A stretch of DNA of 57,583 nucleotides, taken from an uncultured Mailhella sp. (GTDB lineage: Bacteria > Desulfobacterota > Desulfovibrionia > Desulfovibrionales > Desulfovibrionaceae). This document shows positions 17,496 through 25,358 of the stretch, piece after piece. Below the pieces are notes generated by a model, which worked only from the letters and a program-made list of their open reading frames with translations, made no database searches and had not been told where the DNA came from. The position numbers and the translations under genes are program-made. The number at the start of each line of letters is the position of its first letter. Position 1 is the stretch's first letter. The stretch spans positions 1 to 57,583 of the forward strand of contig CALUPL010000108.1 in the NCBI GenBank assembly GCA_944322635.1, read 5' to 3'.

Positions 17496-19012
17496 GCCTG
17501 CCCCCTGTCAAGTACGCGGCAGCTTATGGCCTCCGCGATATGCGTAAGCGAAAGATCCGCCGCTCCTTCGAGATCGGCAATGGTTCTTGCCACCCGGAGA
17601 ATGCGTGTGTACGCCCTCGCCGAAAGCGCAAGTGCGTTTACGGCGTTCCCCAGAAATTCCTGTTCCTCACGACCGAGACGGCAGTACTCGTCGAGCATCC
17701 GGCCGGAAAGATCCGCATTGGTACGGCAGTCCGTTCCTCTGTACCGGTCGCGCTGCACCTCCCGCGCACGGACAACCCGCTCCCGCACTTCTGCCGACGA
17801 GGGCCCCGGCTTCATGGAACGTATTTCCTCATAGGAAACCGCAGGAACTTCGACGTGCAGATCAATGCGGTCAAGCAGAGGTCCGGAAAGCTTGGCCCTG
17901 TAGCGGGCTACGGCCTGAGCGGAACAGGTGCATTCGTGCCTCGGATCGGTACGATAGCCGCACGGACAGGGATTCATGGCGGCAAGCAGCATGAAATCGG
18001 CCGGATAGGAAACCGCATATGTGGCACGGGAAATAAAAACCCGGCCCTGTTCCAGAGGCTGCCTTAACACCTCCAGTGCCTGTCGCTGAAATTCGGGAAG
18101 TTCATCCAGAAAAAGCACGCCCCTGTGGGCAAGACTGACCTCCCCGGGATGCGGCGGTACACCTCCCCCTATGATGGACACGCTGGAATCGCTGTGATGC
18201 GGCGTGCGGAACGGACGACTCGTGACAAGTCCCCGTCCTTCCAGCATACGCGCCACGCTGTAGATTTTGGTCACTTCCAGAGCTTCCTCCAGATCAAGGG
18301 GAGGAAGAATGCCCGGCATCCTCCGTGCCAGCATGGTCTTGCCGCTGCCGGGAGGTCCTATGAAAAGCAGATTGTGGGCTCCGGCCGCCGCCACTTCCAT
18401 GGCACGCTTGGCCTTTTCCTGGCCCTTTACGTCCAGAAGATCGAGAAAACGCTCCTCCCCCTTTTCCGGAGGCAGAGCATGCACGGGAGAAAGTTCGGCA
18501 CGCCCGGACAGAAACGCCGCGGCTTCTGCAAGTGTCCGCGGAGCAAATACGTCGAGTCCCTCGGCCATGGCGGCTTCCTGCGCATTGTCCGGAGCCACGA
18601 GAAAACCGCGCGCCCCTTCCGATCGGGCCAGAAGAGCCACGGCAAGAACGCCGGGCACGGGCTTGAGCCGACCGTCAAGAGAAAGTTCTGCGGCAACGAA
18701 CCAGCCTTTCAGACAATCCTCGGGCAGAACTCCGGACGCCCCCAGAAGACCGAGTGCGAGAGGCAGATCATAAGCCGAACCTTCCTTGCGCCGATCCGCC
18801 GGAGCAAGATTTACCGTAATGCGTCCCGGGGGAATGCGGAAGGAAGAATTCTGAAGAGCCTTGAGCACTCGCTCACGGGATTCACGCACCGCTCCCTCGG
18901 CCAGACCAACCATGACGAACGAGGGCATGCCTTGTCTGCCGTAATCCACTTCGAGATCGACACGAAAGGCCTCCACCCCCAGAATCGCCCCGCAGGAGAG
19001 CTGTACCACCAT
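17492..19012 (-). CDS. comM: ComM/YifB-family AAA+ ATPase (Mg-chelatase-like)
   Basis: A 506-residue AAA+ protein. In transforming bacteria ComM is a hexameric helicase that promotes branch migration during integration of incoming DNA. The N-terminal ~170 residues form the ChlI-like domain (GLAEGAVRESRERVLKAL). Walker A is GPPGSGKT at 219-226 and Walker B FLDELPEF at 301-308. The Cys-rich segment NPCPCGYRTDPRHECTCS and a C-terminal helical domain follow the family pattern. The gene starts 7 bases after lptD and overlaps lnt by 4 bases, so it is embedded in an envelope-biogenesis operon. Confidence 0.94.
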   Translation of the reverse strand: MVVQLSCGAILGVEAFRVDLEVDYGRQGMPSFVMVGLAEGAVRESRERVLKALQNSSFRIPPGRITVNLAPADRRKEGSAYDLPLALGLLGASGVLPEDCLKGWFVAAELSLDGRLKPVPGVLAVALLARSEGARGFLVAPDNAQEAAMAEGLDVFAPRTLAEAAAFLSGRAELSPVHALPPEKGEERFLDLLDVKGQEKAKRAMEVAAAGAHNLLFIGPPGSGKTMLARRMPGILPPLDLEEALEVTKIYSVARMLEGRGLVTSRPFRTPHHSDSSVSIIGGGVPPHPGEVSLAHRGVLFLDELPEFQRQALEVLRQPLEQGRVFISRATYAVSYPADFMLLAAMNPCPCGYRTDPRHECTCSAQAVARYRAKLSGPLLDRIDLHVEVPAVSYEEIRSMKPGPSSAEVRERVVRAREVQRDRYRGTDCRTNADLSGRMLDEYCRLGREEQEFLGNAVNALALSARAYTRILRVARTIADLEGAADLSLTHIAEAISCRVLDRGQA

Positions 19013-19019
19013 GGACGCC

Positions 19020-21440
19020 TCAGAAGCTCAAACCAGGAAGTTCAAGAATGAGCCGGTAGGAGTTGTCTCTCGCCTTGCTCTGAATGGAGCCAAGAATATG
19101 GAAGCACTGATGATAGTAGCCTATGACGAACTGACGCTCGTAGTTCTTGCCGGTCTCTATGTTGTCCTGCGTGCGGTAATACAGCGATATGCTGCTTGTG
19201 GGACGGAAGGTGAATGTATTGGTCAGAAGACGCTGAGGGCTGGTAAACCTGATGTCGCTCAGATTGTCGCGCTTCATTTCATCAAGATAATTGTAATACT
19301 TGTTTCTGGTGCTGTAGGCCAGACTCCATGCCCCCCAGCGTGCATTGGAAAGCGTGGTGCCGGTGTCGCTGCGGGTGATGCCGTCGCCGTACATGGACAC
19401 ATAGAGACGATTCCATACGCTGAACCAGTTCACAGGTCGAAGTTCCAGATAGGAATAGGTATCCATGATCGGCTTGCGCTCATAAAGATCACGGAAATTG
19501 TTGCGGTTGGCCTCGTCGATATCGTAACCGGTAGCCAGCTCCCAGCGCAGGGGATCGGCATAGGTTTCGGACGTTCTGTAATTGCCCTTTGCCCCGGAAA
19601 CGGTCTCCTTTCTGGCCGTGACTATGTTGGTCACGGAAAAGCGCAATCTCTGAGAAGGCTTGAGACGGTCGGCTTCCTCGAATATCGGATTGTCGGACTG
19701 ATCCCTGTCGGGCGTCCATTCATAGGTCAGACGGGGCTGCACTCTGTGGCGAACGCCCGTCCAGCTTGTCTTGCCCACGTTTTCGGCCACGGCAGCCAGA
19801 TGATTTTCCGGCATCTCCCATATGCGTGAAAACTGCGTAAAGGTTTCCGCACTCATGTCGGGAATGAAGCGATCCTTGGTACCTCCGCCTCTCGTCCAGC
19901 GAAGGCTGTCGTCGAAGGGCACATGATTGCTGTTGTAATAGGTCTTTCGCACTCCGCCGGTCACGAGCATGGAGGCTCCGGGAAGATTGACGGGAAGGGT
20001 CAGCTCAGGATGAAGTTCCGTACGCAGACCGCGTACGCCGCGGGCGCGGTATTCGTACGTGCTCGATACTTCACCCTGCAGTTCCAGGGGCAGATTCTCC
20101 ATGAGCCTGCCCTTGAAAAGATAGGCATTCAGAGGAATGCGCTGCACCGTCGTATCTTCGCTGTGAGGCTGGTTGCCGTGTCCCAGGTAGGGAACCTGTT
20201 CATAGCGGAAGCCCAGAGAAACCATGAAGCGGTCCCAGTCCCGATAAAGAAAACCTTCGCTCACACGGTTTTTGTCCACTTCCTGAAGATCTCGTCCGAA
20301 CATGCTGTAGAGCTCGTCGCGGGAACGGTTGAAGCCCGTGCGCATATCGCGGAACTGACGCAGAAAGTTCTGATCGGAGGTATAATCGAGATTGTAGCGG
20401 TAACGCCAGCCGGAATCGCCGACAAAGCCGTCGCCCATACCGCGCAGCCAGTACCTTTCCTCATTGGTGTTGATCTTGCCGTCCGTATCGTTGACGGGGT
20501 CGCCGGAGTCATACCGGAAGGTATGCTTGTCGTACAGGGCATCGAAGGCCAGCCAGGTCTTGTCCTGATCTCGGGTGTGCGCACGATATTCGATGCCCGG
20601 CATGAAACCGGCCTTGCTCATGTAGGTTCCGTAGAAGGTAAGGTCGCGGCTTTCGTCAATCACCTGAAAATACGGCTGGGAAAAAAAGGTGCCGTTCAAA
20701 GTGCTGTAACCGAAATCCGGCATGAGCAGGCCCGACTGTCTCGTGGTCTTGGCGGGGAGCACCAGATAGGGGGCATCCATAAGAGGAATATCGAGAATAT
20801 TGAGCGTGGTATGCTTGAGCTTCGCGTAACCGTCTATTTCAATGTCGGCCTGATCGGCGGAAAGAGACCATGCGGGAACGTCGCCGTCACAGGCAGTGAC
20901 CTTGGCATCCCTGAAGCGGTAGCGGTCTCCGAAGAGCTTGTCCACTTTCTGCCCGGTCACGTACATGTGCGGCCCGGCAATGAATATGGAGCCTTCCTTG
21001 AGCCAGCCCGTACGGGAGGTAAGGTCGAATTCCGCCTCTGCGGCATTCAGCATGTCGCGTCCCATGCGGGCTTCCACGTTGCCCTTGACGAAAATCCAGT
21101 TTGTCGTGGTGTAGTATCTGGCGAAGTCGGCCTTCATGTAGTCTTCGCCGCGCTGAAGCAGCACATTGCCGGTCGCCTCCACGATGACCCCGTCATCCAG
21201 ACTGACGAGATTGTCGGCATTGAGCGTCCAGGGAACATCTCCGCGCGTGGTCAGGGACTTCTGCCCTCCCGAACTCTGGGCAGCCTGCGAGGACGAGACA
21301 AGGCACGCCAGCACCGCAAGCACGGTCAGAAACGTGCGCCACAACGACGAGAGGGAAACAAAAGGAAAAAACACGGCATATTCCGGGTTGCAAGACAGGG
21401 GAAGAGGCGGTAGAGGCAGAAACGGAACGAAAAAAGACAC
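19020..21440 (-). CDS. lptD: LPS-assembly protein LptD
   Basis: Outer-membrane beta-barrel that inserts lipopolysaccharide into the outer leaflet, working with LptE. The translation has a signal peptide (hydrophobic stretch ending VSSSQAAQ), an OstA-like periplasmic domain (NADNLVSLDDGVIVEATGNVLL and following, about residues 70-190), then a barrel rich in aromatic beta strands that ends in a terminal Phe. The start is uncertain: GTG at 21440 gives 806 residues and a very long leader, while GTG at 21374 gives a more ordinary signal peptide. Neither has a clear ribosome site. comM follows after 7 bases, making lptD the first gene of the cluster. Confidence 0.93.
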   Translation of the reverse strand: MSFFVPFLPLPPLPLSCNPEYAVFFPFVSLSSLWRTFLTVLAVLACLVSSSQAAQSSGGQKSLTTRGDVPWTLNADNLVSLDDGVIVEATGNVLLQRGEDYMKADFARYYTTTNWIFVKGNVEARMGRDMLNAAEAEFDLTSRTGWLKEGSIFIAGPHMYVTGQKVDKLFGDRYRFRDAKVTACDGDVPAWSLSADQADIEIDGYAKLKHTTLNILDIPLMDAPYLVLPAKTTRQSGLLMPDFGYSTLNGTFFSQPYFQVIDESRDLTFYGTYMSKAGFMPGIEYRAHTRDQDKTWLAFDALYDKHTFRYDSGDPVNDTDGKINTNEERYWLRGMGDGFVGDSGWRYRYNLDYTSDQNFLRQFRDMRTGFNRSRDELYSMFGRDLQEVDKNRVSEGFLYRDWDRFMVSLGFRYEQVPYLGHGNQPHSEDTTVQRIPLNAYLFKGRLMENLPLELQGEVSSTYEYRARGVRGLRTELHPELTLPVNLPGASMLVTGGVRKTYYNSNHVPFDDSLRWTRGGGTKDRFIPDMSAETFTQFSRIWEMPENHLAAVAENVGKTSWTGVRHRVQPRLTYEWTPDRDQSDNPIFEEADRLKPSQRLRFSVTNIVTARKETVSGAKGNYRTSETYADPLRWELATGYDIDEANRNNFRDLYERKPIMDTYSYLELRPVNWFSVWNRLYVSMYGDGITRSDTGTTLSNARWGAWSLAYSTRNKYYNYLDEMKRDNLSDIRFTSPQRLLTNTFTFRPTSSISLYYRTQDNIETGKNYERQFVIGYYHQCFHILGSIQSKARDNSYRLILELPGLSF

Positions 21441-21563
21441 CCGCCGGACGTACCGGCCGGCTTTTCAGCGCAAAGCTGATTTTCCATAGCATACAACTTG
21501 AGCGAAAAAAAGCCCCTGCACGGGCCTTAACGCCGAACGCCTTCGCCAGGAAGGGAAGCCATC

Positions 21564-22682
21564 ATGATAGAGCCTTCATGCCATGTCCGCATCAACTGGG
21601 AACATTTCCGCCACAATGTCGTCACCCTCATGAACAGAGGACACGACCTCATGCCCGTCATCAAAGCCGACGCCTACGGACACGGCGTGACGGACGCAGC
21701 AAGGGTTCTTGAACGCACGGGCATCAAATGGGCTGCGGCAGGGACGCTTCAGGAAGCCGCTCTGGTGCGGGATACAGGATTTTCCGGCAACATCGTCTCT
21801 CTTCTCAGCCGCGTTCCCGGCGACGAAGACGTGCGCCTTGCCTGCGAAAAACAGCTTACCCCCCTCATACACAACCGCGAAGGCCTTCTCGCCTCAAGGG
21901 ATGCCGTGCGCCGACTGCATCGGGAAAAGCCTCTGACCATAGCCGTCAAGGTGGATACCGGCATGGGCCGCCTCGGTTTCCCCCTGGAGCACATGGAAAA
22001 GGTGGCCGAATTTCTCGCCGCCACGCCCGAGCTCACCCCTCTTGTGCAGATCTCCCATCTTGCCGTAGCGGACGATCCCGCGGAAAGTGAATACACCTTG
22101 CATCAGTGCGACATTTTCTATCGTGCAGCCGACATTCTGCACCGAAACTTCCCCGACATGCGCTGCTCGCTCGGCAACACGGCCGGCCTTCTGGAAGGCG
22201 TGACGGCCGAAGACGACATTTGCCGTCCCGGTCTTGCCCTGTACGGATACGATCCGCTCTACGGCACGACCCACGAGGGCCTGAGCGGGCCTCTTCTGCC
22301 CGTCATGGAAGTATCCGCTCCCATCATCAGCGTGCATCCGCTTCACAATGGAGAAAGCCTGGGATACGGACGAACCTACAAGGCGGAAACGGAACGCCTC
22401 GTGGGCTGGGTGGCCATGGGATACGCCGACGGTTACCGCCGCAATCCCGCTCCGGGTACCTGCATGTGCATAAAGGGGGTGCGCGTTCCCGTCATCGGCA
22501 GAGTAGCCATGCAGATGACCTGCGTGGACCTTACGGATCTTCCGGAACCTCCGGCCCCCGGAGACCTCGCCTACATTCTCGGCGGACCGGGAAATGCCGT
22601 CAGCGCTCAGGAACTCGCCGAATGGTGGGGAACCATTCCCTATGAAGTGACATGTCTTCTGGGGAAGAACAAGACAAAATAA
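21564..22682 (+). CDS. alr: Alanine racemase
   Basis: PLP enzyme making D-alanine for peptidoglycan. The 372-residue protein has the PLP-binding lysine K34 in PVIKADAYGHG near the N-terminus of the TIM barrel. It also has KVDTGMGRLGF, the RPGLALYGYDP segment, and the C-terminal beta domain with the catalytic tyrosine in ESLGYGRTYK (about Y268). The ATG at 21564 follows AGGAAGGG. It diverges from lptD and ends in a strong terminator shared with pyrD. Confidence 0.96.
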   Translation: MIEPSCHVRINWEHFRHNVVTLMNRGHDLMPVIKADAYGHGVTDAARVLERTGIKWAAAGTLQEAALVRDTGFSGNIVSLLSRVPGDEDVRLACEKQLTPLIHNREGLLASRDAVRRLHREKPLTIAVKVDTGMGRLGFPLEHMEKVAEFLAATPELTPLVQISHLAVADDPAESEYTLHQCDIFYRAADILHRNFPDMRCSLGNTAGLLEGVTAEDDICRPGLALYGYDPLYGTTHEGLSGPLLPVMEVSAPIISVHPLHNGESLGYGRTYKAETERLVGWVAMGYADGYRRNPAPGTCMCIKGVRVPVIGRVAMQMTCVDLTDLPEPPAPGDLAYILGGPGNAVSAQELAEWWGTIPYEVTCLLGKNKTK

Positions 22683-22686
22683 AAAA

Positions 22687-22711
22687 AGGGGGCTCGGCCC
22701 CCTCTTTTTTT
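22687..22711. terminator. Bidirectional terminator between alr and pyrD
   Basis: Stem AGGGGGC and GCCCCCT with loop TCG, flanked by seven As on the left and a T run on the right, so it serves both convergent genes. Confidence 0.9.
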
Positions 22712-22807
22712 CTTTGCACGGCTGCTTCCTTCCCGAAGAAGAATCGAGCCGAATTCCTTTGTGTCTCAAGGTACCCGGTCTTTTCTCTTCCGCCGTCCGG
22801 TGACAGA

Positions 22808-23725
22808 CTATGCCTTCAACGATCCGCGAAATGCGTTGAGATCGTCTATGCCGAGCTCTTCGCAAAGAGCGGGCAACTCGCGGATGATGCGGAAAATGGT
22901 TCCGGGATCGCTGAAGTTGGCCGTTCCCACGGCCACGGCGTGCGCACCGGCCAGCATGAATTCCAAAACGTCGCGAGCGGAGCGCACGCCGCCTACGCCG
23001 ATGACGGGCACCTGCACCACACGGGCGATCTCCCACACGCAGCGCAGAGCCAGCGGTTTGACGGCGGGTCCGGAAAGTCCGCCTATGACGCTGCCGAGCA
23101 TGGGTCTGCGGCTGACTATGTCAACGGCCATGCCCTCAATGGTGCCCATGCAGGAAATGATGTCGGCACCGGCGGCCTCCACGGCCTTGGCCACCTCCAC
23201 AATGTCCATGATCTGCGGAGAAAGCTTGGCGATCACGGGCTTGCTTCCTGCGGCACGTTTCACGGCATTGACGGCGCGCGCGGCGGTCACGGGATTCTGA
23301 CAGAAACGCTGACCCGCCCGGTGATCGTTGCGGCAGGAAAGATTCACTTCCATGGCGGCAACGCCCCTCTCAGCCGCCAGAAGAGAGGCCAGTGCGGAAA
23401 ATTCATCCACATTGGAAGCATTGATGTTGGGGATTACAGGCACTTCCTGCCAGGGAAGTTCCGGCAGCACGGCATTGATGAAATGCTCGGCCCCGTCATT
23501 CTGCGTGCCGACGGCGCTCAGCATTCCCCCCGGCGTTTCCGCAATGCGGGGCATGGGAGCACCTGCACAGGCATGCAGGGTAAGCCCGTTGGTGATGATG
23601 CCGCCTATCTGAGTGATGTCGCCGTAGGGCCGATATTCAAGGCCGCTTCCGAAGGTTCCGGAAGCGCTGAGTACGGGATTCTTCAGCTCCAGAAGTCCGT
23701 CAACGAGAGAGACACGAAAATCCAT
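22808..23725 (-). CDS. pyrD: Dihydroorotate dehydrogenase-like FMN subunit (PyrD type 1B, divergent pocket)
   Basis: Catalytic TIM-barrel subunit that, with PyrK, normally oxidises dihydroorotate to orotate using NAD+. The ATG at 23725 is chosen because AAGGAG lies six bases before it and the upstream pyrK stop overlaps as TGATG. The 305 residues keep the family frame, the catalytic Cys (C131 in NLSCRND) and GGLSGPAVKPLAL. Several pocket residues differ from the family: the Lys in the usual VxKxxT segment is Asn (IITNGLT), MLNAIGLQNPG is MLSAVGTQNDG, SCPN is SCRN, and the INT Asn is Gly (CMGTIEGM). The neighbour and fold support PyrD; the substitutions make the substrate less certain. Confidence 0.82.
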   Translation of the reverse strand: MDFRVSLVDGLLELKNPVLSASGTFGSGLEYRPYGDITQIGGIITNGLTLHACAGAPMPRIAETPGGMLSAVGTQNDGAEHFINAVLPELPWQEVPVIPNINASNVDEFSALASLLAAERGVAAMEVNLSCRNDHRAGQRFCQNPVTAARAVNAVKRAAGSKPVIAKLSPQIMDIVEVAKAVEAAGADIISCMGTIEGMAVDIVSRRPMLGSVIGGLSGPAVKPLALRCVWEIARVVQVPVIGVGGVRSARDVLEFMLAGAHAVAVGTANFSDPGTIFRIIRELPALCEELGIDDLNAFRGSLKA

Positions 23726-24576
23726 CACAGACTCCTTTCTTCCGGCTGCACGTCATGAAGGTCGATGTCCGAAGCCCAGAACACGGGACCGCTGGTGCAG
23801 GTCTGCACGGGCAAGCCGGCCCTCACGGGATCAGGCCAGTGCTTCGAGGTAATGGTGGTGCAGCCGAGACAGGCTCCCGTGCCGCAGGCCATGCGTTCCT
23901 CCAGAGAAAGCTGCGTGGGCAGATCGAGTTCCAGAGCTCTTTCCCATACACGCTTCAGAAAAGGCATGGGGCCGCACGCCAGGCATAATCCGCCGTGTTC
24001 CTTGTATTCCAGCATTTTTTCACGAACAACGCTGTGAAAATGCTCAAGTTCTCCGGGGGTACGGTCGCGGATGTTCTCCAGTTCCATGCGCGCCGCCATG
24101 GCGTCGGTAGGATAATTGTTGCTCGGCAAACCGTGACCGAACAGCATGAACAGACTGGCCGGTGCCGGATGCACGTCGGCATAGCCGGCAAACGGAGCCA
24201 TGCCTACGCCGCGGGCAAGCAGCAGCGTGGGAGTATCGGGACGCATTTCGAAACTGGTGCCGAGCGGTCCCCATACGATGACGCGATCCCCGCTCTTCAG
24301 ACGGGACATACGATCGGTTCCCGGACCCACGACACGGAAAAACAGCACGAGACTCTGCGAAGTCACACGACAGATCGAAAGCGGACGTGCCCATGTCGTT
24401 CCGTCGCCGTCCTGCACCGGTCGCAGCATGATGAACTGGCCGGGCCGCCAGCTTTTCCAAGCCGGGCGTTCCAACGTGAGTGCGTAGAAACGATATACGC
24501 CCGAAGGGCCGGCCACAGGCTGGCCGAAAGGAACGTTGTCCGTCACCGTCAGTTCTGTGCGAACAGGGGAAATCAT
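23725..24576 (-). CDS. pyrK: Dihydroorotate dehydrogenase electron-transfer subunit
   Basis: A 283-residue FAD and [2Fe-2S] protein that passes electrons from PyrD to NAD+. It has a ferredoxin-reductase-like FAD domain (ARPLSICRV) and a nucleotide domain (LLLARGVGMAPFAGY). The C-terminal cluster motif has ligands C231, C236 and C239 (CGTGACLGC) plus C260 (QTCTSGPVFWASDI). The start at 24576 follows GGAGG. Translation is coupled to pyrD through a TGATG junction. All four cluster ligands are intact, in contrast to the altered pocket of its partner. Confidence 0.93.
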   Translation of the reverse strand: MISPVRTELTVTDNVPFGQPVAGPSGVYRFYALTLERPAWKSWRPGQFIMLRPVQDGDGTTWARPLSICRVTSQSLVLFFRVVGPGTDRMSRLKSGDRVIVWGPLGTSFEMRPDTPTLLLARGVGMAPFAGYADVHPAPASLFMLFGHGLPSNNYPTDAMAARMELENIRDRTPGELEHFHSVVREKMLEYKEHGGLCLACGPMPFLKRVWERALELDLPTQLSLEERMACGTGACLGCTTITSKHWPDPVRAGLPVQTCTSGPVFWASDIDLHDVQPEERSL

Positions 24577-24603
24577 GTGGGGGCCTCCGCAAGTGTTTTT
24601 CTT

Positions 24604-24632
24604 TATATGTATCCGATCTTATTCCCGGTCAA
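24604..24632 (-). promoter_or_regulatory. Possible promoter of pyrK-pyrD
   Basis: On the minus strand TTGACC (24632-24627), a 17-base spacer and CATATA (24609-24604). The -10 is weak. Confidence 0.35.
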
Positions 24633-24664
24633 GGGATGCTCCCCGAAATCATCCGCGAATGAAT

Positions 24665-25234
24665 CTAGAGCACTCCGTGCTCATGCAGAATTTTTACGCC
24701 TATGCCTATGAGCACCAAGGCCCCGAGCACGGAAACCTTGTTGCCGAGCAGCTCGGAACCTCCCAGCATTCGCCCGAGCCTGACTCCGGCGGCAGTGACG
24801 ACGGCGCATACTACGCCGATGATCACGGCAGGTCCCCATACCGACACGCCTATCATGGCAAAGGAAAGGCCCACGGCCATGGCGTCTATGCTGGTGGCCA
24901 CGGCCAGCATGATGAGCTGCACCCCCCGGGAAGGATCGCCGGAAGAATGTGTTTCCTCCTCTCCGAAAAAGGCTTCGCGCAGCATATTGAGTCCGACGAG
25001 AGAAAGCAGCGCAAAGGCGACCCAGTGATCCCAGGCCTCAATATAGCTGCGCACGGAAAGTCCGAGCGCCCAGCCGACGACGGGCATGAGAAACTGAAAC
25101 AGCCCGAAGTGAAAGGAAAAACGAAAATAGTGCCTCCATGTGACGGCGGGCAGCATCGCGGCTGCGGACACCGATACGGCAAAGGCATCCATGGCCAGGG
25201 CAAGAGCGAGGGCGAACACAGTGAAAAAAGTCAC
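24665..25234 (-). CDS. mntP: Manganese efflux pump MntP
   Basis: A 189-residue inner-membrane exporter that lowers toxic cytoplasmic Mn2+. It has six predicted membrane helices arranged as two inverted halves, each with a conserved acidic helix: ALAMDAFAVSVS in the first half and ATSIDAMAVGLSF in the second. Both Asp residues needed in E. coli MntP are present. No yybP-ykoY-type riboswitch fits in the 124-base gap upstream. Instead a good promoter with a palindrome over its -35 box is seen there. Confidence 0.93.
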   Translation of the reverse strand: MTFFTVFALALALAMDAFAVSVSAAAMLPAVTWRHYFRFSFHFGLFQFLMPVVGWALGLSVRSYIEAWDHWVAFALLSLVGLNMLREAFFGEEETHSSGDPSRGVQLIMLAVATSIDAMAVGLSFAMIGVSVWGPAVIIGVVCAVVTAAGVRLGRMLGGSELLGNKVSVLGALVLIGIGVKILHEHGVL

Positions 25235-25260
25235 GGCAAACTCCGGAAATATGTTTGGCC

Positions 25261-25321
25261 ATTATACATATCCGTCGCTCCGGCACAAGAGCTTGTGCAG
25301 AAAAGCGGTATGCGGTACGAT
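25261..25321. promoter_or_regulatory. Divergent promoters of mntP and rnj sharing a palindrome
   Basis: The palindrome GCACAAGAGCTTGTGC (25283-25298) provides a TTGTGC box in each direction. Leftward, TTGTGC (25288-25283) is followed after 16 bases by a perfect TATAAT (25266-25261) for mntP. Rightward, TTGTGC (25293-25298) is followed after 17 bases by TACGAT (25316-25321) for the RNase J gene. Confidence 0.6.
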
Positions 25322-25358
25322 GCCGCGTACTCAAAAGAATTAAAGGAACGCTCCGAAT

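Noticed and set aside
25235..25358. Manganese riboswitch upstream of mntP
   Set aside because: The gap is short and I cannot fold the paired conserved loops of the yybP-ykoY class; promoter elements explain the sequence.
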